A stretch of 41,725 nt of DNA. It comes from Bacilli bacterium. Lineage in GTDB: Bacteria; Bacillota_I; Bacilli_A; ML615J-28; CAG-698. Of this stretch, positions 28,668 to 35,345 are shown one piece after another; the first letter of the stretch is position 1; each line of letters begins with the position of its first letter. Position numbers and translations under genes: made by a program. The stretch lies in NCBI GenBank assembly GCA_016296945.1, contig JAEDHQ010000011.1:1-41725 (forward strand), in the 5' to 3' direction. The notes beneath the pieces are model-generated. The model saw only the letters and a list, made by a program, of their open reading frames with translations, made no database searches and had not been told where the DNA came from.

Positions 28668-28762
28668 TGGCAGGGGCTACAGGATTCGAACCCGTTCCCA
28701 CGGTTTTGGAGACCGTTACCCTGGTTTTGAAGACCAGTGTGCTACCGTTACACTAAGCCCCT
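28668..28762 (-). tRNA. tRNA-Trp with two tandem anticodon arms (UCA and CCA)
   Basis: 95 nt with encoded CCA. Acceptor AGGGGCT / AGCCCCT with A1-U72 and discriminator G73, exactly the Trp identity pattern. D-arm GTGT-AACGGTA-GCAC with G18G19; T-arm ACGGG-TTCGAAT-CCTGT with a normal T-loop. Between them stand two 17-nt anticodon arms: CTGGT-CTTCAAA-ACCAG (28721-28737, anticodon UCA) and ACGGT-CTCCAAA-ACCGT (28700-28716, anticodon CCA), each followed by a GG(T/G)A tetranucleotide. The second occupies the variable-arm place. UCA reads UGA (and UGG by wobble); CCA reads UGG only. It may serve the UGA-to-Trp recoding of this genome. It lies after a GIY-YIG gene. A plain class II tRNA with a chance arm is the alternative. 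Confidence 0.93.
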
Positions 28763-28851
28763 ATATAGTAGGCTGGTAATCCATTTACTACTGCTGCGGC
28801 AACCGTCGTTGCACTGGTGTTGATTTACTTAAGACATCAACTTCGTAGCAC
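28763..28851 (-). ncRNA. Structured leader upstream of the dual tRNA
   Basis: The 89 nt between the GIY-YIG stop and the tRNA fold into three consecutive hairpins on the minus strand: GGTG...GTTGAT / ATCAACACC, GCAAC-GACG-GTTGC, and TAGTA...TACTA with an inner TGG-ATTA-CCA. No ORF fits. It could be a pre-tRNA leader, a regulatory element or the remnant of another tRNA. Confidence 0.45.
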
Positions 28852-29202
28852 CTATCTTGTTTTATGATAATGTTTTTGTTTTCGTCGCGGCGATTTTTTA
28901 GTTTTGCGCTTATAAGGCTTCCAATCCACATTATAGCCGCGAGCAATAGTGTTTAATTTATCAATTCAATGTTTTTCTCTACTGTTTAAGTCTGCAATAG
29001 GACAAAATTCAATAACGTCTCATCTAAAACCACGATTATTGTGATTTCAATCCTTTTGCATTTCACGATTTTCGTGATTACCATTTCTTAAAGCAGTAAA
29101 GTGTTGAATCTTTCGTTCAAATACATTTTGTGATTGACCAACATAGACTTTACCATTTAAGAGGTTGGTAATTTTATATATTCCACTTACTGGTAAAGTC
29201 AT
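28852..29202 (-). CDS. GIY-YIG endonuclease, three in-frame TGA
   Basis: 116 aa with TGA as Trp (QKDWNHNN, GFRWDVIEF, EKHWIDKLN). The nuclease domain is clear: SGIYKITNLLNGKVYVGQSQ (GIY...YVG), ERKIQHF with the catalytic Arg, and the conserved ...EKHWIDKL helix. A basic tail (KRKTKKSPRRKQK) follows. Invisible to standard-code ORF calling. Single-domain GIY-YIG proteins in phages are often homing endonucleases, and its position beside the unusual Trp tRNA is suggestive. Weak ribosome site (AGGACG) overlapping the end of a 26-aa ORF. Confidence 0.85.
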
Positions 29203-29203
29203 A

Positions 29204-29284
29204 TTATCGTCCTATTCTTGTGTAATGATTATGATAAACAGTACGGAAGGCTGCCATTAATTTAATAAACATATAAATCATCAT
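29204..29284 (-). CDS. Tiny ORF leading the GIY-YIG gene
   Basis: 26 aa (MMIYMFIKLMAAFRTVYHNH, then YTRIGR). GGAGGTATAG precedes the ATG at good spacing, and its TAA is 1 nt from the nuclease ATG. Either a small membrane-type peptide or a leader that couples nuclease translation. Confidence 0.45.
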   Translation of the reverse strand: MMIYMFIKLMAAFRTVYHNHYTRIGR

Positions 29285-29306
29285 ATCTATACCTCCATAT
29301 ATTAAA

Positions 29307-29335
29307 AGTATAGCATAAATCATTCTATGAGTAAA
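29307..29335 (-). promoter_or_regulatory. Promoter of the GIY-YIG / dual-tRNA unit
   Basis: Minus strand TTTACT, 17-nt spacer, TATACT, 20 nt before the tiny ORF. Transcription would pass through the nuclease, the structured leader and the Trp tRNA. Confidence 0.7.
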
Positions 29336-29338
29336 ATC

Positions 29339-29354
29339 ATGAAAGCACTTTCAT
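29339..29354 (-). terminator. Palindrome, weak terminator
   Basis: Perfect inverted repeat ATGAAAGTGCTTTCAT followed on the minus strand only by GATTTTACT; on the plus strand by AATTTTTTATT. It lies behind the 94-aa gene. The -35 box of the next promoter begins 4 nt on. Confidence 0.4.
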
Positions 29355-29372
29355 AATTTTTTATTCTATTAA

Positions 29373-29657
29373 TTAATGAGCAAGTTTACCAACAACGGTC
29401 CATGTCTCTGGTTTGACAATATCTCCCGCCTTGTTCATTTTACCGGCTTTGTATTTTTTGTCAACGCCAAGAAAATTTGGATTAAGTCTTAATTCATCAA
29501 CCATTTTATCGGCTTCTGATTCATCTTCAAAAACATAAGTTTCTTTGGTTTTTGTTACATTGAAACCATTATTGAACTCGTCAATTTCACTTGTAACTTC
29601 GATTTTAGTTAATGCAGGTCTAGCATCAACGTATGCTTTAATATCTTCAATACGCAT
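29373..29657 (-). CDS. Unknown 94-aa protein
   Basis: Starts MRIEDIKAYVDARPALTKIE after AAAGGAGATAA. It alternates beta and helix (VTKTKETYVFEDESEADKMV) and ends with KPETWTVVGKLAH. No family recognised. It is a monocistronic unit driven by a consensus promoter, which suggests high or early expression. Trp is TGG. Confidence 0.7.
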   Translation of the reverse strand: MRIEDIKAYVDARPALTKIEVTSEIDEFNNGFNVTKTKETYVFEDESEADKMVDELRLNPNFLGVDKKYKAGKMNKAGDIVKPETWTVVGKLAH

Positions 29658-29683
29658 TTTTTATCTCCTTTATTACTAATAAT

Positions 29684-29712
29684 ATTATATAAAATATTTT
29701 TTCTCTTGTCAA
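29684..29712 (-). promoter_or_regulatory. Consensus sigma-70 promoter
   Basis: Minus strand TTGACA, exactly 17 nt, TATAAT: a perfect match. It drives the 94-aa gene and diverges from phoH. Confidence 0.88.
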
Positions 29713-29802
29713 AGAATTTTTATGTTTTATGCATTTGTTTCCGTGATTAAAATTTATTATATTATTCATATATAAGAAGGATACTTCTTATGGGAGATTT
29801 AT

Positions 29803-30474
29803 ATGTCAGTTTTTGGTATTAGTTTAAAAAACAACGAAGAACAACAAGAATTTGTAAGACTTATTAATGAGAAAAACAAACGAATTATTATTGGAGAAGG
29901 AAGCGCAGGTACAGGTAAAACATTCGCCGCAATTTTAGCAGCATTAGATTTACAAAGCAATAAAAAGTATAAATACATAATTTATACACGAAATGTAGTG
30001 CAAGTTGGCGAAAACATCGGTTTCTTAAAAGGTGATGTCGAAGATAAAGTGAATCCTTTTATGGCATCGTTAAGTGATGCATGTCGATCAATCAGTAGAC
30101 TTAATAAAAATGACCGTTTAAATGAAAATGAGTTATTTAATCGTTTTGAAATCGCACCTATTACTTTTATGAGAGGCCGCACCATTGATAATGATACTAT
30201 TTGTATTGTCGATGAGTGTCAGAACTGTTCATTAGTGGAATTACAAACATTATTAACACGTATTTCTGAATACGGAAAGATTATTTTACTTGGTAGCACA
30301 AAACAAATCGACGACCCAAAACAAGTTAAAAAAGAAAAATGCGACTTCCAAAAGGTATATGAAGTTTTAAGTGATTTACCTTATGTTGGATTCGTTCACT
30401 TTACTAAATCAATGAGATCTTCATGGTGTAAAGAAGTCGACGATATATTAGAGCAGTTGAAAAAGACAAATTAA
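29803..30474 (+). CDS. phoH: PhoH-like ATPase
   Basis: 223 aa. Walker A is GSAGTGKT (33-40); Walker B is TICIVDECQN with D137-E138; the sensor segment is KIILLGSTKQIDDP and a later Arg-rich turn SMRSSWCKEV follows. This is the PhoH family, frequent in phages, of nucleotide-dependent RNA-associated ATPase. The exact role in phages is not settled. It stands alone on the plus strand between minus-strand genes and has its own terminator. A short hairpin (AGAAGGATACTTCT) lies in its leader. Confidence 0.92.
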   Translation: MSVFGISLKNNEEQQEFVRLINEKNKRIIIGEGSAGTGKTFAAILAALDLQSNKKYKYIIYTRNVVQVGENIGFLKGDVEDKVNPFMASLSDACRSISRLNKNDRLNENELFNRFEIAPITFMRGRTIDNDTICIVDECQNCSLVELQTLLTRISEYGKIILLGSTKQIDDPKQVKKEKCDFQKVYEVLSDLPYVGFVHFTKSMRSSWCKEVDDILEQLKKTN

Positions 30475-30485
30475 TTATTAAATTA

Positions 30486-30512
30486 AAACGGTCCATAATG
30501 AGACCGTTTTTT
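30486..30512 (+). terminator. Rho-independent terminator of phoH
   Basis: AAACGGTC / GACCGTTT, 8-nt loop, then TTTTTTATT. Confidence 0.88.
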
Positions 30513-30568
30513 ATTGGAACTAATTATCAGTTCAATCTTGTTCGTTACACGAACGCGCGGCGATAAGT

Positions 30569-31093
30569 CTACTTACCACTGGCGCCCAATTTTGTTTCAC
30601 CACGTGCGGTATTGCAGTACTTATCCCATTCATCATCATCAACAACTTCGGAAACAACCGTTGGTTGCGCGATTGGGATAATTTGCGCAATAGCCTTAGA
30701 AACAGGGTAGTAGTAAATTTCGCCGCAGCATTCACGACCATCAGCATCAAAGTAAAAATCATTTTCAGCAAATGATGGTTTAATTACTTGGCTTGTAAAT
30801 TTTACTGGATAAGGATTATCATTGCAAAGACAGATAAAAATTTCACCTCTATATCCATTGTCGATGACGCCGCAATGTGTGTGGATTCCGTGTGAACCTG
30901 TCGACCCGCGATCAAACGCCAAAAGCCACCATCCCGGCTCTGCGGCCGCGGCGATACCAGTTCCGAAGAGACGTTTTTCTAAAGGCATTAATAATACTTC
31001 TTCTTCTATTGTATAAATATCAAAGCCTGCATCTTCATCTCTTTTTGTTGGAATTTTAGCTTTTGGATTAAGTTTATGCCACTTAATATTCAT
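30569..31093 (-). CDS. dut: dUTP diphosphatase (dUTPase)
   Basis: 174 aa, trimeric dUTPase type. Motif 1 EDAGFDIYT (catalytic-site Asp), motif 2 DRGSTGSHGI, motif 3 GVIDNGYRGEI with the uracil-binding region, motif 4 region KAIAQIIPIAQPTV. A stretch IAAAAEPGWW with Ala run (GCGGCCGC at 30942) differs from cellular enzymes. It prevents uracil entering DNA and supplies dUMP. The Gly-rich P-loop-like motif 5 is replaced by RGETKLGASGK. AAAGGAGAATATA precedes the ATG. Trp are TGG. Confidence 0.9.
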   Translation of the reverse strand: MNIKWHKLNPKAKIPTKRDEDAGFDIYTIEEEVLLMPLEKRLFGTGIAAAAEPGWWLLAFDRGSTGSHGIHTHCGVIDNGYRGEIFICLCNDNPYPVKFTSQVIKPSFAENDFYFDADGRECCGEIYYYPVSKAIAQIIPIAQPTVVSEVVDDDEWDKYCNTARGETKLGASGK

Positions 31094-31106
31094 TATATTC
31101 TCCTTT

Positions 31107-32555
31107 CTAATAAATTTGAATTTCGTTATATGTAGTATAATTTAAAAATCTGCTTGAGAAATTTTTATAAGTAGTAATCTCATCGCTTCCTTCTTCACTA
31201 TTTAGCCATAATGATACTTGTTCTCTATACATAATTGTTCAGTAATTTGTAAAAAATGGTATCTTTAACCCCTCTATTGCTTTTTTAGACTGAACCGATA
31301 ATGAAGATAAATTTTCATTACCTAATTCTTCAGCAGCATATTTAATATAAAATCATTGATATGAATGTCCGCCATAATCTTTCATGGCTTGCTTTTCTCT
31401 TTTTTGTCTTTGCCATTCATGGAATTCAGAAATGTGTCCAGAGTCACTTTGAATTGGTTTAAATATCTTATCTTGAATAAAATTAGCTAAATTCTTTTTA
31501 TATTCATATGTTAATTCATTTTTATAATCTCAAGTTTTTCCACCTGTTAAAAATTGTTCAATACTATTTGTTGCAAATCATTGTTGTAAAATATCGGCAA
31601 GAAGTTCAGCAGTTTTTACATAGCGATCCATTTTCATATTAACTTCAAAACTACTTCTAACATTATCTAAACAATTATAGAACGCCTTATATAAATCTCC
31701 AGCCTTTTTATTTTCATAACTTTTAAGATTTTTTCGAAATTCTGTTAATTGTTTTTTAATTTCAGTTGAACCACGACCATGAAATTTATTTATAATATTT
31801 TTAATTGTGGTATCCATATGTTTAATTGTTTTATCACTCGCAAGCTTAGATACTGCCTCTAATAATTTTCGAACATCTGACTTATTCATATGAATGCTCT
31901 TTTTATCTATGCCAGTAAGTTTTGAAATAAGTTCTCTAATATCGTCATCTATTTCATCAGAAAAGTCTTTTTCTGAATAATTTTTTAAATTACGATAACC
32001 AATTTCGAACCAACCAAAACGTGCATTTTGAAATCTATTAATAATAGCGTTTTTAGAAATATAAGAATTAATATCTGCAGGAGTTAAATAACTGTTTTTA
32101 TGAGTTAAGAAGTCAATTTGTGTATTTAAAGAACCATTTTTTGTTGCTAATAAAATACAAATTGCTTCTACCACTGCTAAATCATCTTTGTCTCAAAAAA
32201 CTTTTAAGGCATCAAATAAAGTATACTTAATATTATCAATAACAAATAGTTGGTCTGTAAAAGAATTTAAACTATTTTTTATGCTATTGGCAACTGTATT
32301 GATATCAAGTGAATTAATTTGATTGATAAAAGTATCATTTTTAAATCCATTTTGCTTTAATGATTCGTTTCATTCCTTTTCTCATTTATACTGCGTTGCA
32401 GTAAAATTAACTCATGGATACGCATCATCTAGATGATGTCGTTTCATAAAATCAAAACTACTATCATTTCATTTTCCTACATATCATCTGCCTTTATAGT
32501 CGATAATTCAGTAGATAGTTGAAGGTTTTTGATTATTACCTGATTTTCTTGCCAT
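31107..32555 (-). CDS. Large TGA-rich protein with GIY-YIG-like N-terminus
   Basis: 482 aa with TGA as Trp; 11 of 14 Trp are TGA (for example STIYWIIDYKGRWYVGKWND, AYPWVNF, YKWEKEWNE, VFWDKDD, LQQWFATN, GKTWDYK, HSYQWFYI, NYWTIMY). The first 30 residues (IYWIIDYKGRWYVGKWN) align with the GIY...YVG core. Later helices form a long alpha-rich domain (DIRELISKLTGIDKKSIHMN and onward). It may be a GIY-YIG nuclease with a specificity domain, or a virion protein; the resemblance is short. Under the standard code only a 198-aa fragment appears. GAGGTAAAAG precedes the ATG. Confidence 0.8.
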
Positions 32556-32592
32556 ATACTTTTACCTCTAATACAATATATGAATATTTTAT

Positions 32593-32823
32593 CTAATTTT
32601 CAAACTTTATACGAATAGGTTCTCTATATCCTTTACCTAAATCTTCAAATTTTACATAACCCCAAATATCCATTTTGCGGTCAACTCTATGTCCAGTATA
32701 ATCACAAAGATATCCACCTTTTAATTCGCAATATACACCTAGCTTATCATCTTCTTTGTAGATAAGACCAATAGACTTTTGTCCTTGTTCTCTCATCATA
32801 TTTTCTATATCTAATCTTTTCAT
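32593..32823 (-). CDS. Unknown small protein
   Basis: 76 aa, MKRLDIENMMREQGQKSIGL, then a beta-rich part (YKEDDKLGVYCELKGGYLCD). TAAGGAGAAAC precedes the ATG. It has its own promoter and precedes the TGA-rich gene. No family recognised. Confidence 0.65.
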   Translation of the reverse strand: MKRLDIENMMREQGQKSIGLIYKEDDKLGVYCELKGGYLCDYTGHRVDRKMDIWGYVKFEDLGKGYREPIRIKFEN

Positions 32824-32843
32824 AAGTTTCTCCTTATAATATA

Positions 32844-32872
32844 ATTATATAATAACCTTTAATGATTAGCAA
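32844..32872 (-). promoter_or_regulatory. Sigma-70-type promoter
   Basis: Minus strand TTGCTA, 17-nt spacer, TATAAT, before the 76-aa gene and directly after the terminator of the Ntn hydrolase. Confidence 0.65.
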
Positions 32873-32887
32873 GAAAAATTTGCATTT

Positions 32888-32944
32888 AAAAAGCCGGTTG
32901 CGCACCGGCCCTTCTGTAACCACGGTTCCACCCAGTAATTACAG
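32888..32944 (-). terminator. Rho-independent terminator preceded by a T-box-like hairpin
   Basis: On the minus strand, CTGTAA...TTACAG encloses GGGTGGAACCGTGG (32920-32933), close to the T-box consensus AGGGTGGNACCGCG. It is followed by GCCGGT-GCGCA-ACCGGC and TTTTT, a strong terminator. It starts 6 nt after the stop of the Ntn hydrolase. No Stem I with specifier loop is visible in the coding DNA upstream, so a full T-box riboswitch is not supported. Confidence 0.75.
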
Positions 32945-32949
32945 AGAAA

Positions 32950-33588
32950 TTATTTATCATTAATTATAATATCATTATCTTCTTCGGTTTCGTCAAAAAT
33001 AAGATTTACTAGCTCGCAATCTTCTGTATTTATTGACACATATGGTTCACTTACAAATAAATTGCTTTCTGATGCAGCATCTAATGCTTTAATAAGCCTA
33101 TCATATATTGGTTCATCAATAGTGTGTTTAAGAGAACCTAATGCGGCTTCAGCACCAGAGCCAATAGCAATATAATCTTCAACTTCTTCTACTGTTCCAT
33201 CAGGTGCAATATCAAATACTTTATCTTTATAAGCAATAATGAATTCTGATTGAATTGGAATATCTTTTTCACAACCAGTAACGAGCATAGTATAGTTTCT
33301 AATTGACTCAAAAATTATTGGAATAGTATCCAACATAATTGTGCCAACAGTGATATCATTTTTTAGTATATTTGCCTCAGGAATAAGATGTTGTGTACAA
33401 TATCTAATTAAATTTAAATCTCTAGCCAATCCAACTCCACCAACAATACAATTAGGTGTATCAGATACTGCCCAGATTTTTTGTAAACTATCAGATTTTA
33501 AATGTCTTTTTGAATCTCCAAAAGAGATTTGAGTATCGGCTGCCATATATGTAACGCCATTTTCTTTAATTGCTATTACTACGCTCAT
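32950..33588 (-). CDS. HslV/proteasome-like Ntn hydrolase
   Basis: 212 aa. It begins MSVVIAIKENGVTYMAADTQ, matching the HslV core (T-T-I-V-A-V-K-x-G-x-x-x-x-A-G-D), with a Ser in place of the usual N-terminal Thr after Met removal. FIIAYKDKVFDIAPDGTVEE and DYIAIGSGAEAALGSL follow, matching the HslV C-terminal strands (...AIGSGGPYALAAL). The acidic tail (FDETEEDNDIIINDK) is extra. An autonomous protease or a decoy subunit of a host particle are both possible. It has its own promoter; Ntn hydrolases of this kind are uncommon in phages. Confidence 0.8.
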   Translation of the reverse strand: MSVVIAIKENGVTYMAADTQISFGDSKRHLKSDSLQKIWAVSDTPNCIVGGVGLARDLNLIRYCTQHLIPEANILKNDITVGTIMLDTIPIIFESIRNYTMLVTGCEKDIPIQSEFIIAYKDKVFDIAPDGTVEEVEDYIAIGSGAEAALGSLKHTIDEPIYDRLIKALDAASESNLFVSEPYVSINTEDCELVNLIFDETEEDNDIIINDK

Positions 33589-33610
33589 ATAGTTCTCCTT
33601 TTATATTGTT

Positions 33611-33639
33611 AGTATAAGTATTTTCGTTTTAAATTGCAA
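33611..33639 (-). promoter_or_regulatory. Sigma-70-type promoter of the Ntn hydrolase
   Basis: Minus strand TTGCAA, 17-nt spacer, TATACT, between the tRNA-Ile and the hydrolase gene. Confidence 0.7.
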
Positions 33640-33643
33640 AATA

Positions 33644-33718
33644 TGGTAGAGGAGAGGGGTGATGCTCCCCACGTCTAGCGCTTATAAGGCGCTCGCTCTA
33701 CTGTTGAGCTACTCCTCT
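33644..33718 (-). tRNA. Orphan tRNA-Ile(UAU) with an unusual elbow
   Basis: 75 nt with CCA. Acceptor AGAGGAG / CTCCTCT, D-arm GCTC-AACAGTA-GAGC, anticodon arm AGCGC-CTTATAA-GCGCT (anticodon UAU, reads AUA), T-arm GGGG-AGCATCA-CCCC. D-loop has A18-G19 instead of GG, and the T-loop has A54, G55, C56 and U58 instead of U54, U55, C56, A58. It stands alone, 15 nt after the phosphoesterase gene, so it is read with it. The T-loop changes are unusual for an active elongator tRNA. Confidence 0.85.
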
Positions 33719-33733
33719 ATGTAAAAGGCTCAA

Positions 33734-34345
33734 TTATTGAGCCTTATCAAATTCTTGTATACGAATTGGTCTATAATTTTGTCTTTCTACACAAACGCAT
33801 TGATAGTTATCACCATGAGTAGCGAATTCATGTTCACCTTCATGATGTATTTTAGAGTGAATGTGTCCAAATATATAAAAATATTCTGGATGTTTTAACA
33901 TATCAGGACGAGGTGCATGTGAAAGAACAAAATGTTCATTAAGAATAATAGGTTTTTTACTTACCGTTTCAAAACCCATATTTTCATAACAACTTACTGA
34001 AAAGCGGTCATGATTACCATAAATCATATGTTTATGCCCTTTTAATTTAGCAACTAATGAAGAAACATATTCTCGAGAACCAAGCCCAAGGTCACCTAAG
34101 AACCAAATTTCATCATCATCGGTTACTACTTCATTCCAGTAGTCAATTAACATATTATCGTGCATTCGTAGTACTTTTTCACGAGTTTCTTCATCGCCGT
34201 TATACATTGAAACAAGAGTATCATAAGTTTCATTAATATCACCATCTGCGGCGACATATTTGGCTAATGCCATCATGCGATCTGGTTCGTATATTAAAAT
34301 GTTTTTATGGTGAAAGTGTAAATCACTAATAAAATATGTTGCCAT
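33734..34345 (-). CDS. Calcineurin-like metallophosphoesterase
   Basis: 203 aa. Metal-binding motifs in order: ISDLHFHHKN (D8, H10), WFLGDLGLG, YGNHDRF, FVLSHAPRPD, IFGHIHSKIHH. It is a small phosphoesterase, possibly acting on nucleotides or phosphoesters; the substrate cannot be deduced. Its ATG lies 14 nt after the previous gene's stop. Trp codons are TGG. Confidence 0.9.
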   Translation of the reverse strand: MATYFISDLHFHHKNILIYEPDRMMALAKYVAADGDINETYDTLVSMYNGDEETREKVLRMHDNMLIDYWNEVVTDDDEIWFLGDLGLGSREYVSSLVAKLKGHKHMIYGNHDRFSVSCYENMGFETVSKKPIILNEHFVLSHAPRPDMLKHPEYFYIFGHIHSKIHHEGEHEFATHGDNYQCVCVERQNYRPIRIQEFDKAQ

Positions 34346-34359
34346 AGTTCTTTATTTTA

Positions 34360-34821
34360 TTACCACCAGCAGTAGTAATAAATTTCTTCTCCATCTTTAA
34401 TAATATTAAGAGCCTTATTAAATATATCAATTGAGTCTAAAACATCTTCGTAATAAAAATTATCAATACCAGTTGAACCAAAGAAGAAACCGCTACGAGG
34501 AGGAAGTAATTCAATTACTTCTTCAGTTGTATCTTCATCAAAAGTATACCAATTATCATCTTTTTCAATTTTAGTGCCTTTTTCAAGAATTAAACGCACT
34601 TGATTAAGAGTATCTAAAATATTATTAACATCTTCTTCACTTAAATCAATTTCTTCGCAATTACTATCACTAGTAGAATTAGTTAAATCTAAAATATATG
34701 CATGTAAAGCATTAAATTTACGCCAATAACCAATTTCTATATCTTGTTCTCGATAACTTTCTCCTGATACTTCATCATGAACATGATGTCCACGTTTATA
34801 AATCCACATATCTAAGCCCAT
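34360..34821 (-). CDS. Unknown MGLDM-family phage protein
   Basis: 153 aa, MGLDMWIYKRGHHVHDEVSG, with IEIGYWRKFNALHAYILDL. It shares the MGLD start and the 'xxxYWRKxxxxH' core with the gene directly upstream, so the two are paralogues. Such proteins occur in many phages without an assigned role. Acidic C-terminal half. All Trp are TGG. AAAGGAAAT precedes the ATG. Confidence 0.75.
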   Translation of the reverse strand: MGLDMWIYKRGHHVHDEVSGESYREQDIEIGYWRKFNALHAYILDLTNSTSDSNCEEIDLSEEDVNNILDTLNQVRLILEKGTKIEKDDNWYTFDEDTTEEVIELLPPRSGFFFGSTGIDNFYYEDVLDSIDIFNKALNIIKDGEEIYYYCWW

Positions 34822-34841
34822 AGTTTTATTTCCTTTCTGTA

Positions 34842-35279
34842 TTAATAACTATCATAAAAACAAATTTCATATGATGATGGGTCTTTTGTTTCAAGCCAGC
34901 CAATTAATCTACAAGCAAGCATTAATTGTTCCTTATAGTTGCCGCTATCATCAACTTCTTCCCATGACCAAATGCTATCATTATGTTCATTCCACCATTT
35001 TTCAGTATAACATTTTTCAAGTTTAACACATAAATTCCAAAATACTTCAAGAGACATTGGCATATCAAATTCGCATTCTTCGGAAGTTTTGATACGATTA
35101 TCTTTTAAATGTTGAAAAATAACATCTCTAATATTCCAACATTTACGCCAATAGAGAATTTCCCAAGGATAATTTCCTTCATCTTCCCAATCTGCTCGTG
35201 GCATCCATGATGGTAATCGATCACCACCAAATTTTTCTTTATCTTTAATTTTTAATACTATACCATTATCTAATCCCAT
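34842..35279 (-). CDS. Unknown MGLD-family phage protein (paralogue)
   Basis: 145 aa, MGLDNGIVLKIKDKEKFGGD, with ILYWRKCWNIRDVIFQHLKD in place of IGYWRKFNALH in its neighbour. Twelve or so Trp are all TGG, a strong contrast to TGA-rich genes in the same window. First gene after a promoter. Function unknown. Confidence 0.75.
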   Translation of the reverse strand: MGLDNGIVLKIKDKEKFGGDRLPSWMPRADWEDEGNYPWEILYWRKCWNIRDVIFQHLKDNRIKTSEECEFDMPMSLEVFWNLCVKLEKCYTEKWWNEHNDSIWSWEEVDDSGNYKEQLMLACRLIGWLETKDPSSYEICFYDSY

Positions 35280-35305
35280 AAGTTTATTTCCTTTCTTATA
35301 TAATT

Positions 35306-35334
35306 ATAATACTGTCTATTTTACTTTATGTCAA
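35306..35334 (-). promoter_or_regulatory. Strong sigma-70-type promoter
   Basis: Minus strand TTGACA, 17-nt spacer, TATTAT. It drives the MGLD pair, phosphoesterase and tRNA-Ile. Confidence 0.8.
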
Positions 35335-35345
35335 TAGGTTTTAGA

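Noticed and set aside
30532..30771. 79-codon minus-strand ORF overlapping dUTPase
   Set aside because: Shadow of the dUTPase gene in another frame, with no ribosome site.
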